Source: JABDEZ01 sp965276955
GTDB lineage: Bacteria; Bacteroidota; Bacteroidia; Chitinophagales; Chitinophagaceae
Reading direction: 5' to 3'
DNA: 64,000 bases
Assembly (NCBI GenBank): GCA_965276955.1
Contig: CBDIBP010000035.1
Span: forward strand, 32,880-96,879
Each line of letters starts with the position of its first letter. Positions within the stretch are counted from its first letter, which is position 1. Shown here in pieces: positions 7,862 through 16,505 of the stretch. The translations under genes were made by a program, and so were the position numbers. Under the pieces are notes generated by a model that saw only the letters and a list, made by a program, of their open reading frames with translations, searched no databases and was not told where the DNA came from.

Positions 7862-8890
7862 ATGAAGCTGATCGCTACACTATGTTTATCGCTTTTATTC
7901 CAGCAGACGCTTGGTCAACAAATGGTGTTGAAGACCATAGAGACAAATACAAAAGCCTCTTTCAGAGGGCTAAGTGTAATAGATGATAAGATTGCATGGG
8001 TAAGCGGCAGCAAGGGTACTGTAGGCAGGAGCGTAGATGGCGGACAAACATGGATGTTTAAACAAGTGTCGACTTTTGAGAAAGCTGATTTTCGCTCACT
8101 TTATGCATTTGATTCTTTGCATGCCGTAGTTGCCAGCACCGGATCTCCAGCTGTTATACTGCGTACAGATGATGGTGGCCAACACTGGAGCACCGTATAC
8201 AGAAATGACGATACGGCTGTATTCATTGATGGTATGGATTTCTGGAACAGCAAGGATGGCATGATATACGGCGACCCCATAAAAGGACGTATGCTGTTAA
8301 TGAGTACCCATGATGGTGGCCGTAGTTGGAAGATATTGCCTGCCACAAAGAGGCCATTGCTGGTAAAAGGTGAAGCATCATTTGCCGCCAGCGGCACGGG
8401 TATAAGGTGTGCAAAAGGTAATGAACTGGTCATCGTCACTGGAGGCAAAGCGGGGTCGCGGGTTTTTACAACAAACGATCATGGTAATACATGGGAGTCT
8501 GTAGGTGCACCTTTTGCTGAAGGTAAAAGCAGTGCTGGTGTGTTCTCTGTTGCCTATAGAGACGATACTGCTATACTTGTTGGTGGCGACTATACCAAAG
8601 AAGAGCTTACGGAAAAGAATATCGGCATTTTAGTGCACCGCGATCTGCGGTTCAGCTGGTTGTATGTACTTCAGTATCCACGGGGATACAGGGAATGTGT
8701 TGAGTTCGTAGGCAAACATACCTTGATAACTGTAGGCCCTACAGGTTTTGATATTTCCAAAGATATGGGCATGCACTGGCTACCGCTCAGTAATGAAACA
8801 GGTTACCACACAATACGCAAAAGCCGAAAAGGGAAACTGGTAATAGCGGCTGGTGGTAAGGGAAAGATAGGGATACTGGAGAAAAGGTAA
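7862..8890 (+). CDS. Secreted YCF48/BNR-like beta-propeller protein
   Basis: A 342-residue protein with an N-terminal signal peptide (MKLIATLCLSLLFQQTLGQ). The ATG at 7862 fits the signal better than the ATG at 7853. Propeller-type repeats recur along the chain: SVDGGQTWMFKQ, RTDDGGQHWSTVY, STHDGGRSWKILP, TTNDHGNTWESVG and SKDMGMHWLPLS. Each has the D-G/H-G-x-x-W Asp-box pattern seen in YCF48/HCF136-like and sialidase-type propellers. Bacteroidota often annotate such proteins as oxidoreductases without evidence. An extracytoplasmic binding role is likely, but no substrate can be named. Confidence 0.75.
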   Translation: MKLIATLCLSLLFQQTLGQQMVLKTIETNTKASFRGLSVIDDKIAWVSGSKGTVGRSVDGGQTWMFKQVSTFEKADFRSLYAFDSLHAVVASTGSPAVILRTDDGGQHWSTVYRNDDTAVFIDGMDFWNSKDGMIYGDPIKGRMLLMSTHDGGRSWKILPATKRPLLVKGEASFAASGTGIRCAKGNELVIVTGGKAGSRVFTTNDHGNTWESVGAPFAEGKSSAGVFSVAYRDDTAILVGGDYTKEELTEKNIGILVHRDLRFSWLYVLQYPRGYRECVEFVGKHTLITVGPTGFDISKDMGMHWLPLSNETGYHTIRKSRKGKLVIAAGGKGKIGILEKR

Positions 8891-8960
8891 TGCATAGGAA
8901 CAGTTTGATTGAAAAGCAAAAAAATATATTGGGTATTGACGCTAGCTTCCAGAAAAATGT

Positions 8961-9563
8961 TTACCCAACTGGATAATGTCTACTCCTTAATACCTCATCA
9001 ATATCGCCCAGCGTAGTATTCTTTGCCGCCAGCAATATCAGGAAGTGATATAGCAGGTCGGCAGCCTCGTTTTTGAATAGATCATCGTTATTATCCTTGG
9101 CCTCTATCACAAGCTCTACTGCCTCCTCACCTACTTTCTGCGCTATTTTGTTGATGCCTTTTTTAAATAGCTGAGAGGTATAAGACTGTTCAGAAGGCGC
9201 TGTTTTGCGTTGCTTAATGATCTTTTCCAGTGTAAGCAGGAAGGTGTCGTTTGTGTTGGTCTCATTAAAGCAAGTATCAGCGCCCGTATGACATACCGGG
9301 CCTATTGGGGTAGCCTTTACCAGCAGACAATCATTGTCGCAGTCCTGAGCTATGCTTTCCAGCAACAAGAAATTACCCGACGTTTCACCCTTTACCCAAA
9401 TGCGCTGTTTAGATCGACTGAAAAAGGTGACCTTACCAGTGCGTATGGTTTGCTCCAGTGCAGCTTCATTCATATAGCCCAGCATCAGTACTTTGCTGGT
9501 GTTGGCATCTTGTATTATAGCCGGTACCAGCTTATCCATATACTTATCAAAATCGGGTCTCAT
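8961..9563 (-). CDS. hisIE: Bifunctional phosphoribosyl-AMP cyclohydrolase / phosphoribosyl-ATP pyrophosphatase
   Basis: A 200-residue fusion catalysing steps 2 and 3 of histidine synthesis. The N-terminal HisI domain (residues 1-105) has RSKQRIWVKGETSGNF, the metal-binding QDCDNDCLLVKA and GPVCHTG. The C-terminal HisE domain has the acidic helix KVGEEAVELVIEAKD and a DLLYHFLIL helix. It is the last gene of the his operon and overlaps hisF by 4 bases. Confidence 0.96.
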   Translation of the reverse strand: MRPDFDKYMDKLVPAIIQDANTSKVLMLGYMNEAALEQTIRTGKVTFFSRSKQRIWVKGETSGNFLLLESIAQDCDNDCLLVKATPIGPVCHTGADTCFNETNTNDTFLLTLEKIIKQRKTAPSEQSYTSQLFKKGINKIAQKVGEEAVELVIEAKDNNDDLFKNEAADLLYHFLILLAAKNTTLGDIDEVLRSRHYPVG

Positions 9564-10315
9564 TGTCTTATGTTTATGCCTTTGTACTTTAAATAGGTTT
9601 TCAATTCGGGTATCCCCACGTCTTTGTTATGAAAGATACTTGCAGCGAGCGCTGCATCTGCAACACCATCACGAAGCACATCCGCGAAGTGTGCCACATT
9701 GCCACCGCCACCACTGGCTATTACGGGTAGCCGTGTAATTCCGGATATCTGCCTGTATAGCTTTACTGCAAAGCCTTGTCGTGTACCATCGTTGTCTATT
9801 GAGGTCACCAATAGTTCTCCTGCGCCCATACCTGCAGCAGCAGCCACCCAGTCCATCGTGCGGATTCCTGTAGGTACCTTGCCGCCATTGGCATATAGGT
9901 ACCAGTCGCCATTTTCGTACTTAGTGTCTATAGCCAATACTATGCACTGGCTGCCAAATTTTGATGCCAGTTGCTCTATTAGTTCAGGCTTTCTTATCGC
10001 TGCAGTATTTACAGATACTTTATCTGCGCCCGCATTCAGCAGGGCATACACATCATCTACGCTGCTTATGCCGCCACCTACAGTGAACGGGATATTTATC
10101 TTTTGCGCTATTTGCTTTACCAGCGTAGCAAAGGTCTTCCGTTTTTCATCGGTAGCGCTGATGTCCAGGAATACCAGCTCGTCTGCGCCTTCCTTAGCAT
10201 AGTAGGCCGCTAATTCCAATGGGTCGCCCACGTTTTGCATATGCTCAAAATTCACCCCTTTCACTGTTGCGCCATCTTTTATATCCAGGCAGGGTATGAT
10301 GCGTTTAGTAAGCAT
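9560..10315 (-). CDS. hisF: Imidazole glycerol phosphate synthase, cyclase subunit
   Basis: A 251-residue (beta/alpha)8 barrel that uses ammonia from HisH to form imidazole glycerol phosphate and AICAR. The catalytic Asp of strand 1 is in IPCLDIKDG (D11), and the half-barrel counterpart is in VLAIDTKYENG. The phosphate-binding GGGISSVDD and SGGGGN loops are present. It overlaps hisA by 11 bases and hisIE by 4, indicating tight translational coupling in the his operon. Confidence 0.97.
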   Translation of the reverse strand: MLTKRIIPCLDIKDGATVKGVNFEHMQNVGDPLELAAYYAKEGADELVFLDISATDEKRKTFATLVKQIAQKINIPFTVGGGISSVDDVYALLNAGADKVSVNTAAIRKPELIEQLASKFGSQCIVLAIDTKYENGDWYLYANGGKVPTGIRTMDWVAAAAGMGAGELLVTSIDNDGTRQGFAVKLYRQISGITRLPVIASGGGGNVAHFADVLRDGVADAALAASIFHNKDVGIPELKTYLKYKGINIRQ

Positions 10316-11036
10316 GTGCCACGTATTTTTTCAGGTCACTCATTGTTAATTTGCCTTCATAAAGAGCCTTGCCTATTATCACGCCCGTGCAGCCAACTGC
10401 CTCCAATTCTTCAATATCATTGCTGCTGCTTACTCCGCCGCTTGCAGTAAGTTGCAGGGTAGGGTAGGCCGCCAGTATCTTCTTATACAGGCCCAGCGAC
10501 GGGCCTTGCAGCATACCATCCATAGCTATGTCAGTACAAAAAAGCTGACGCATACCTTGTGCATAAAAGGTCGCTATGTGTTCTGTTACTGTTGTCTCTG
10601 TATCCTGCTGCCAGCCATTTATAGCAATCTTATCTCCTTTTACATCTGCACCCAGCAGTATTTTATCCCAGCCATAAACCTTCCCCCACTTTATTAGTGT
10701 AGCCGGTTCTTTCACAGCTATGCTGCCCACATTTATCATTGCAGCGCCATTTTCATAAACGCTCTTCACATCTTCCTCGGTCTTAATGCCACCACCATAA
10801 TCAATAATAAGAGAAGTGGTCCGGGCTATGCGGTACAGCTGGTGCAGGTTAGCCACCTTGCCCAGCCGTGCACCGTCGAGGTCTACGATGTGTATGCGCC
10901 TTATGCTATTGTCCTCAAACATTTTGGCCACATCGGCAGGGGAGTCAGAATACACTTTCTTTTGAGCATAGTCGCCTTGCGTGAGTCGTACACACTTACC
11001 ATCTATTATGTCTATTGCCGGTATTGTCTCTATCAT
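10305..11036 (-). CDS. hisA: ProFAR isomerase
   Basis: A 243-residue (beta/alpha)8 barrel homologous to HisF that isomerises ProFAR to PRFAR. The N-terminal catalytic Asp is in PAIDIIDGKCVRLTQGDY, the second in CTDIAMDGMLQG, and the phosphate-binding loops are YGGGIKTEEDV and ASGGVSSSND. It overlaps hisH by 4 bases. Confidence 0.97.
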   Translation of the reverse strand: MIETIPAIDIIDGKCVRLTQGDYAQKKVYSDSPADVAKMFEDNSIRRIHIVDLDGARLGKVANLHQLYRIARTTSLIIDYGGGIKTEEDVKSVYENGAAMINVGSIAVKEPATLIKWGKVYGWDKILLGADVKGDKIAINGWQQDTETTVTEHIATFYAQGMRQLFCTDIAMDGMLQGPSLGLYKKILAAYPTLQLTASGGVSSSNDIEELEAVGCTGVIIGKALYEGKLTMSDLKKYVAHAY

Positions 11037-11620
11037 AGGTCAAAAATGAAATTTTGAAGTATGGTTTGCCCTTCGGTCGCTGACTTTTCGGGATGGAACT
11101 GTACTCCATAAAAATTGTTTTTCTGTATAGCCGCACTATAGTCCAGCCCGTAGCCAGTAGTAGCTATAGTGTATGCACTTACGGGCGTATAATAGCTATG
11201 CACATAGAACATATAAGCATCGTCAGCAACATTGGCGAACAGGGAAGACCTTAATTTCGAGATGTTGTTCCAGCCCATATGTGGTACTTTAATATAGCCA
11301 GCTTGAAATTTAATGACCTGCTGGTCAAAAATGCCCAGGCATTCAGTGTCGCCCTCTTCCGACCAATTGCACATCAACTGCATACCCAGGCATATGCCCA
11401 GCACTGGTTGCCATAAGGTTGTGATGGTCGGTATCAACTGTTTTTCACGCAATGCATCCATCGCCGTACCAGCAGCGCCTACACCCGGAAGTATCACTTT
11501 ATCTGCATTGCGTATCTCTTCTGCATTATCGGTAATAACAGCCTCTATGCCTAATCGCTGCAATGCAAATGCCACCGAGCAGGTATTACCTGAATTATAT
11601 TTTACGATCACTACTTTCAT
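11033..11620 (-). CDS. hisH: Imidazole glycerol phosphate synthase, glutaminase subunit
   Basis: A 195-residue class I glutamine amidotransferase. The catalytic Cys is in LGICLGMQL, and the His/Glu pair is in VQFHPEKSA. It supplies ammonia to HisF. The N-terminal VKYNSGNTCSVAFALQRLG fits HisH. It overlaps hisB by 4 bases. Confidence 0.97.
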   Translation of the reverse strand: MKVVIVKYNSGNTCSVAFALQRLGIEAVITDNAEEIRNADKVILPGVGAAGTAMDALREKQLIPTITTLWQPVLGICLGMQLMCNWSEEGDTECLGIFDQQVIKFQAGYIKVPHMGWNNISKLRSSLFANVADDAYMFYVHSYYTPVSAYTIATTGYGLDYSAAIQKNNFYGVQFHPEKSATEGQTILQNFIFDL

Positions 11621-12729
11621 ATTAGTCCTTTCGTTGTTGGCAAGGCCATGTGTTCATAGTCTACCTTCACTGCCATGCGCACGCACTTTGCAAATGCTTT
11701 AAAAATAGCTTCTATCTTATGATGCTCATTAGTGCCGGTAGCGCTAATATTCAGATTGCATTTTGCAGCATCGCTAAACGACTTGAAGAAATGAAAGAAC
11801 ATTTCTGTAGGCATCTCGCCAATAAGTTCTCGTTTAAATTCCGCATCCCAAACTATCCATGGTCTTCCGCCAAAGTCTATAGCTACTTGTGCCATGCAGT
11901 CATCCATAGGCAAACTAAAGCCATAACGTTCTATACCGCGTTTGGCACCCAACGCCATCAATATAGCTTCTCCCAATGCCAGTCCAGTGTCTTCTATAGT
12001 GTGATGCTCATCTATATGCAGGTCTCCTTTTGCCTGTATGGAAAGATCAAGCTGTCCATGCTTCGCTATTTGTTCCAGCATGTGGTCAAAAAAACCAATG
12101 CCTGTTGATATGTCAGCCTTGCCGGTGCCATCCAGGTTCAACGTGATATTTATAGCCGTTTCGTTAGTGATACGCGTATGTGTAGCCTTCCTGCCCAGGC
12201 CTTTGAGGTAAGAATAGATATCATCCCACTTCTTGGCTACAAGGGCTATGTTGTTCTCATAACCATCTGTCTTATCCCTGTTCTCTATGTATATAGCGCT
12301 ACAGCCCAGGTTCATAGCCAGCTTTACATCTGTCATCCTGTCTCCTATCACGAACGAGTTAGCGATGTCATAGCTGCCATCCAGGTAACCGGTGAGCATA
12401 GCTATGCCCGGTTTGCGGGTATCCTTGTGCTCATGCTCATAAGAATCATCCACATGCACATTAAGGAAGGTAATACCCTCACTCTCCAGTATCTGCAGTA
12501 GCTTGTTCTGTACTGCATTAAAGTTCTCTAAAGGGTTATCTGGAGTGCCCAATCCATCCTGGTTGGTTACCATCACAAACTCATAACCCAGCTTGGTCAC
12601 TATATTGTACAGGTTGCGGATGACACCCGGCAGCAGTTCCAGCTGGTCCAGACTATCTACCTGGTGGGTCACTGGTGGTTCGTATATTAATGTGCCGTCC
12701 CTATCTATAAATAAGATCTTCTTTTTCAT
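11617..12729 (-). CDS. hisB: Bifunctional histidinol-phosphatase / imidazoleglycerol-phosphate dehydratase
   Basis: A 370-residue fusion. The N-terminal HAD-type histidinol-phosphate phosphatase (about 1-165) has FIDRDGTLIYEP with the nucleophile DxD and GDRMTDVKLAMNLG. The C-terminal IGPD domain (about 175-370) has the metal-binding EHHTIEDTGLALGEA and EHHKIEAIFKAFAKC repeats. The fused form is usual in Bacteroidota and enterobacteria. It overlaps hisC and hisH by 4 bases each. Confidence 0.97.
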   Translation of the reverse strand: MKKKILFIDRDGTLIYEPPVTHQVDSLDQLELLPGVIRNLYNIVTKLGYEFVMVTNQDGLGTPDNPLENFNAVQNKLLQILESEGITFLNVHVDDSYEHEHKDTRKPGIAMLTGYLDGSYDIANSFVIGDRMTDVKLAMNLGCSAIYIENRDKTDGYENNIALVAKKWDDIYSYLKGLGRKATHTRITNETAINITLNLDGTGKADISTGIGFFDHMLEQIAKHGQLDLSIQAKGDLHIDEHHTIEDTGLALGEAILMALGAKRGIERYGFSLPMDDCMAQVAIDFGGRPWIVWDAEFKRELIGEMPTEMFFHFFKSFSDAAKCNLNISATGTNEHHKIEAIFKAFAKCVRMAVKVDYEHMALPTTKGLI

Positions 12730-13778
12730 GGTTGGTACTTGTTTAAAGTATCAAGCAATATTTTGTTCTCCTCTGGTGTGCCTATAGTAATGCGCAAGCA
12801 ATTTTCACATAGTGGTACCTTGCTCCTGTTGCGGACTATGATCTTGTTTTTTAACAGGTAGCGGTACAAGGGATTGGCATCGCTTACCCGCACCAGTATA
12901 AAGTTGGCGTCCGATGGATATACGTTCTCTACAAAAGGCAGTTGCTTTAATGCGCCCATGACCAACGCCCTTTGCTCCTTGATGGTCTTTATGGCTTCCT
13001 TCACACGGTCTGTATGTACTAATGCGTCAATCACCATTTCCTGCACAGGTGCACTCAGGTTATAGGGCGCTTTTATCTTGTTCATAATATCGATCAGTGC
13101 TTCTGATGCAAAGGCCATACCCATCCGCAACCCAGCCATACCCCAAGCCTTAGAGAATGTTTGCAGGATAACTACATTAGGATAGTTATTCAATTTCGAT
13201 ACCCACGATGGATTCTCAGCAAAATCAATATATGCCTCGTCTATAATGGTGATGCCATTGAAATTGGTGACCAATATCTCTATGAGATCAGCATGTATAG
13301 TGTTGCCACTGGGATTATTAGGCGAGCAAATGAACAACAATTTGGTCTGTTCATTTATGGCAGCCAGCACATCGCCTATTATAGGCTGAAACTCTTCGTT
13401 GAGCGACACCTCTCTTACTTCCACATCATTTATCTCGGCGCATACCCGGTACATACCGTAGGTAGGCGCCAAAGCCACAACGTTGTCCTGCCCCGGTACG
13501 CAGGTGGCCCGTATCAGCAGGTCTATGGCCTCATCGCTGCCATTGCCAAGGAATATTTTTGAGGAAGATACCCCCTTTAATGCTCCTATCTTTTCCTTTA
13601 ACTTCCCCTGTAGCGGATCAGGATACCTGCTATACTGGTTCCATGCCGATGCCATACTGTTCTCATTCGCATCAAGAAAAATATGCGCATCGCCTTTAAA
13701 TTCAGAACGTGCCGAGGAATACGGAGTTAATTCCTGTATGTTCTTTCTTATCAATTTTTGCAGATCAAAGTCCTTCAT
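12726..13778 (-). CDS. hisC: Histidinol-phosphate aminotransferase
   Basis: A 350-residue fold-type I PLP enzyme that transaminates imidazole acetol phosphate. The PLP lysine is in LQTFSKAWGMAGLRMG, the Asp binding the PLP ring nitrogen is in IIDEAYIDF, and the PNNPSG motif is in ICSPNNPSGN. It starts 1 base after hisD ends. Confidence 0.97.
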   Translation of the reverse strand: MKDFDLQKLIRKNIQELTPYSSARSEFKGDAHIFLDANENSMASAWNQYSRYPDPLQGKLKEKIGALKGVSSSKIFLGNGSDEAIDLLIRATCVPGQDNVVALAPTYGMYRVCAEINDVEVREVSLNEEFQPIIGDVLAAINEQTKLLFICSPNNPSGNTIHADLIEILVTNFNGITIIDEAYIDFAENPSWVSKLNNYPNVVILQTFSKAWGMAGLRMGMAFASEALIDIMNKIKAPYNLSAPVQEMVIDALVHTDRVKEAIKTIKEQRALVMGALKQLPFVENVYPSDANFILVRVSDANPLYRYLLKNKIIVRNRSKVPLCENCLRITIGTPEENKILLDTLNKYQP

Positions 13779-13779
13779 G

Positions 13780-15054
13780 TCAGTTATTTGTGCGTATTGT
13801 TATTGCGTTGGCGTGTGCATCCAGTCCCTCGGCCTGTGCCATAGTTACTACTGTATCGGCTATTCCAGCCAGGCCTTGCTTACTTACCTTTTGAAAAGTT
13901 ATCTTCTTCACAAAGCTGTCTACCGATACACCGCTATATGCCTTGGCAAAGCCATTGGTAGGCAGTGTGTGGTTAGTGCCAGTAGCATAGTCCCCACCAG
14001 CTTCCGGCGAGTAGTTACCTATAAAAACAGAACCTGCATTTATCACTTGCTCGGCTATAGCATCCTCATCACGACAGGCTATTATTAGATGCTCCGGTGC
14101 GTATTCATTGAGTAGGTCTATGCCTTCCACCAACGTTTTCACAAGTATCAGTTTGCTGTTTGCTAATGCAGCAAAGGCTATGTCTTTCCTCTTCAGTTCC
14201 TTTAGCTGGTCGTCTATACATGCACCGGTTTCCGTCAGCACCTGCTCATCATCACTTACCAATATCACCTGCGAATCCGGCCCATGCTCCGCCTGCGACA
14301 ACAAATCGGCGGCAACATAAGCCGGAATGCAGGAGCTATCAGCAATAACAGCCATTTCCGATGGTCCCGCAGGCATATCTATGGCTATACCTTCTGTACT
14401 GATCAGCATTTTGGCACAAGTAATATATTGGTTGCCTGGGCCGAATATCTTATACACCGCAGGTATGGTCTTTGTGCCATAAGCCATTGCGCCAATGGCC
14501 TGCGCCCCACCTATTTTGTAAATGCTCTTTATGTTCAGTTGCTTCGCGGCATACAGTATAGCAGAATGTATCAGCCCGTCTTTACCGGGTGGGGTACAAA
14601 CAATTATTTCTTTGCAGCCGGCTATTACAGCCGGTATAGCCAGCATCAGCAGGGTAGAGAAGAGTGGGGCACTGCCGCCGGGTATGTATAGCCCTATCTT
14701 TTCTATAGCGGTCGCTTTACGCCAGCACTGTATGCCCGGTGCGGTCTCTATGATGTTTGGCTCCTGCACCTGCGCCTGGTGAAAGCGGGTAATGTTTGCT
14801 ATGGCCTGTGCTATTGCAACCTTCAGGCTTGGGGCTATCTCATCATCAATGTCCCATTCTTGCTCCGGTACTGCAAAGTCTGTTAACGTAATTCCATCGT
14901 GTAGTGCTGTGTACTTCATCACAGCGCTATCACCCGCCGATCGCACATCATCCAGTATGGCACGTACCGAACTAATAATGTTCGTCTGGTCAGTATAAGG
15001 TCGCTTGGTCAGTTCTGCCCACTCACTGCGTGCAGGGTAGCTTATTATTTTCAT
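13780..15054 (-). CDS. hisD: Histidinol dehydrogenase
   Basis: A 424-residue zinc-dependent NAD enzyme that oxidises histidinol to histidine. Signature segments are YIPGGSAPLFSTLLM, FGPGNQYITCAK, DMPAGPSEMAV, SQAEHGPDSQVILVS and NYSPEAGGDYATGTNHTLPT. The start ATG overlaps the hisG TAA by one base (TAATG). Confidence 0.97.
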   Translation of the reverse strand: MKIISYPARSEWAELTKRPYTDQTNIISSVRAILDDVRSAGDSAVMKYTALHDGITLTDFAVPEQEWDIDDEIAPSLKVAIAQAIANITRFHQAQVQEPNIIETAPGIQCWRKATAIEKIGLYIPGGSAPLFSTLLMLAIPAVIAGCKEIIVCTPPGKDGLIHSAILYAAKQLNIKSIYKIGGAQAIGAMAYGTKTIPAVYKIFGPGNQYITCAKMLISTEGIAIDMPAGPSEMAVIADSSCIPAYVAADLLSQAEHGPDSQVILVSDDEQVLTETGACIDDQLKELKRKDIAFAALANSKLILVKTLVEGIDLLNEYAPEHLIIACRDEDAIAEQVINAGSVFIGNYSPEAGGDYATGTNHTLPTNGFAKAYSGVSVDSFVKKITFQKVSKQGLAGIADTVVTMAQAEGLDAHANAITIRTNN

Positions 15055-15906
15055 TACAATATCATTTTTTCTATGGAAGATACCAGTATGCCCTGTGCAC
15101 CCTGTGCGGTAAGGTCTTCAATGATGTTCCAGAAATCATTTTCTGCTACTACGGAATGCAGCGAGCTCCATCCTGCTTCTGCCAGTGGTAGTATGGTAGG
15201 GCTTTTCATGCCCGGCAGTATATTGCATATAGCCTCTATTTTATCATTCGGGGCATTCAGCAATATGTACTTGAATTTCTTGGCGCGCTTTACTGCGCGT
15301 AGCGGAACAACAGTTTGTTCAGTATATCCAGTTGGGCACCGCTTATGTTCTTGTAGCTCACCAGTACGGCCTCTGATCTCAGCATCACTTCTGTTTCTCG
15401 CAGGCCGTTCATTAACAACGTACTGCCAGAACTTACGAGGTCGCATATAGCATCAGAAAGGCCTATTGATGGCGCTATTTCCACCGAGCCGCTTATCTCG
15501 TGTATGTCTGCCGTCACGTTGTTCTTATCGAGGAAGTTTTGAAGCAGCACAGGGTAGCTGGTAGCGATCTTTTTCCCATCCAGGCAGGCAATGCTTTTAT
15601 ACTCATCGTTGCGCGGCACCGCTATGGACAGGCGGCACTTGCCAAACCCCAATTGCTCTACAATGTCTATCTCCTTATTCTTCTCGAACACCACGTTCTC
15701 GCCAACTATACCTACATCAGCTATGCCATCTTCCACATACTGTGGTATATCATCATCGCGCAGGAAGAGCACTTCCAGCGGAAAGTTATAAGCTTCGCTG
15801 CGCAACTTGTTGCCGCCGTTCTGCAGATCTATACCGCACTCCTTTAAAATATTTACGGAGTCTTCGTTGAGCCTGCCTGATTTTGAATTGCAATTTTTAA
15901 GTTCAT
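15054..15906 (-). pseudogene. hisG: ATP phosphoribosyltransferase, two single-base frameshifts
   Basis: HisG begins the histidine pathway. The reading starts MNLKIAIQ at 15906, loses frame at the A4 run (TTTT at 15881-15884 on the plus strand) where one more A would give IQKSGRLNEDS, and continues through residues such as EVLFLRDDDIPQYVEDG. It loses frame again near 15302, where one extra base would join LLFR to RAVKRAKKFKYILLNAP. With one base restored at each site the gene encodes exactly 284 residues, the expected short-to-long HisG length for the phylum, including a C-terminal regulatory-type domain. The rest of the operon and its attenuator are intact, so assembly error competes with real decay. 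Confidence 0.9.
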
Positions 15907-15918
15907 GGATGATGGTTG

Positions 15919-16015
15919 AAAATGAAAAAGGGCCTACCGATGTGGTAAGCCCTTTGAATGATGTAATAGTTTATTAAGACTACACAATACCATCCCGGCT
16001 CACCCATTGGGTAAG
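15919..16015 (-). promoter_or_regulatory. Histidine operon transcription attenuator
   Basis: Read on the minus strand, four segments can pair alternately. Segment 1 ACCC (16009-16012) lies just after the His codons. Segment 2 GGGTGAGCC (15997-16005) pairs with segment 1 through GGGT. Segment 3 GGCTTACC (15944-15951) pairs with segment 2 over 8 bp with one G-T, forming the antiterminator. Segment 4 GGTAGGCCC (15930-15938) pairs with segment 3 to give a 9-12 bp terminator stem followed by CTTTTTC. A ribosome stalled on the His codons would mask segment 1 and favour 2:3, allowing transcription into hisG. Confidence 0.85.
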
Positions 16016-16048
16016 ATGATGATGATGTATATGCAGATTTTGGATCAT
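15980..16048 (-). CDS. hisL: His operon leader peptide
   Basis: A 22-codon ORF starts at 16048 and ends with TAG at 15980. Its centre reads LHIHHHHL, giving five His codons within six codons, followed by TQWVSRDGIV. It lies between the his promoter and the attenuator hairpins, and the His run immediately precedes attenuator segment 1. Its role is to sense charged tRNA-His by ribosome stalling; the peptide itself probably has no function. It is too short for ordinary gene callers. The symbol is by analogy with enterobacteria; no homology is claimed. Confidence 0.85.
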   Translation of the reverse strand: MIQNLHIHHHHLTQWVSRDGIV

Positions 16049-16064
16049 TGTTCTGTTTGTACTG

Positions 16065-16097
16065 TAAATGTATCTGAATAAAAACGAGACTTCCAAA
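16065..16097 (-). promoter_or_regulatory. Putative his operon promoter (Bacteroidota type)
   Basis: On the minus strand a TTTG at 16094-16097 is followed, about 21 bases on, by TACATTTA at 16065-16072. This fits the phylum consensus TTTG - 19-21 bp - TAnnTTTG except for the last base. The start would fall about 10 bases upstream of the leader peptide ATG. Confidence 0.55.
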
Positions 16098-16115
16098 AAA
16101 TATTTTCAGCTCAAA

Positions 16116-16144
16116 CAAAAAAAGCGCCTCCATAAGAGGCGCTT
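16116..16144 (-). terminator. Intrinsic terminator of rpsT
   Basis: On the minus strand the perfect 9-bp stem AAGCGCCTC / GAGGCGCTT is followed by six further T, 24 bases after the rpsT stop. It isolates rpsT from the his operon. Confidence 0.88.
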
Positions 16145-16167
16145 GTAAATATTATAACAGAAAAGAA

Positions 16168-16422
16168 CTATGCTAAAGTGTTCAGTTTCTTAACGATACC
16201 AGATTTCAGGTTGCCTGCTTTGTTCTTATGTATCACATTGCGTTTAGCAAGCTTATCTATCATGGAAACAACTTTAGGAAGTTCTTCCATGGCTTCAGTT
16301 TTAGTTGCAAGTCCTAAAAGTCTACGTATGGCGTTACGCGTTGTTTTACCGTAATAGCGGTTGCGATCGCGGCGTTTTTCACTTTGACGAATATCTTTTT
16401 TGGTTGCTTTATGGTTTGCCAT
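16168..16422 (-). CDS. rpsT: 30S ribosomal protein bS20
   Basis: An 84-residue basic protein that binds 16S rRNA and helps assemble the 30S subunit. The N-terminus MANHKATKKDIRQSEKRRDR, then RNAIRRLLG and a C-terminal KRNVIHKNKAGNLKSGI, is typical bS20. It is monocistronic, with its own promoter and terminator. Confidence 0.96.
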   Translation of the reverse strand: MANHKATKKDIRQSEKRRDRNRYYGKTTRNAIRRLLGLATKTEAMEELPKVVSMIDKLAKRNVIHKNKAGNLKSGIVKKLNTLA

Positions 16423-16446
16423 CTAATTGATCTTATTTTGGGACTG

Positions 16447-16476
16447 CAAAGGTAATATAAAAATATATTCTACAAA
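16447..16476 (-). promoter_or_regulatory. rpsT promoter
   Basis: On the minus strand TTTG (16473-16476) is followed after 18 bases by TACCTTTG (16447-16454), an exact TAnnTTTG -7 box and the form common ahead of translation genes in Bacteroidota. Confidence 0.65.
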
Positions 16477-16505
16477 ATTATTTTTACAAATTTTTTCAGA
16501 ACACC

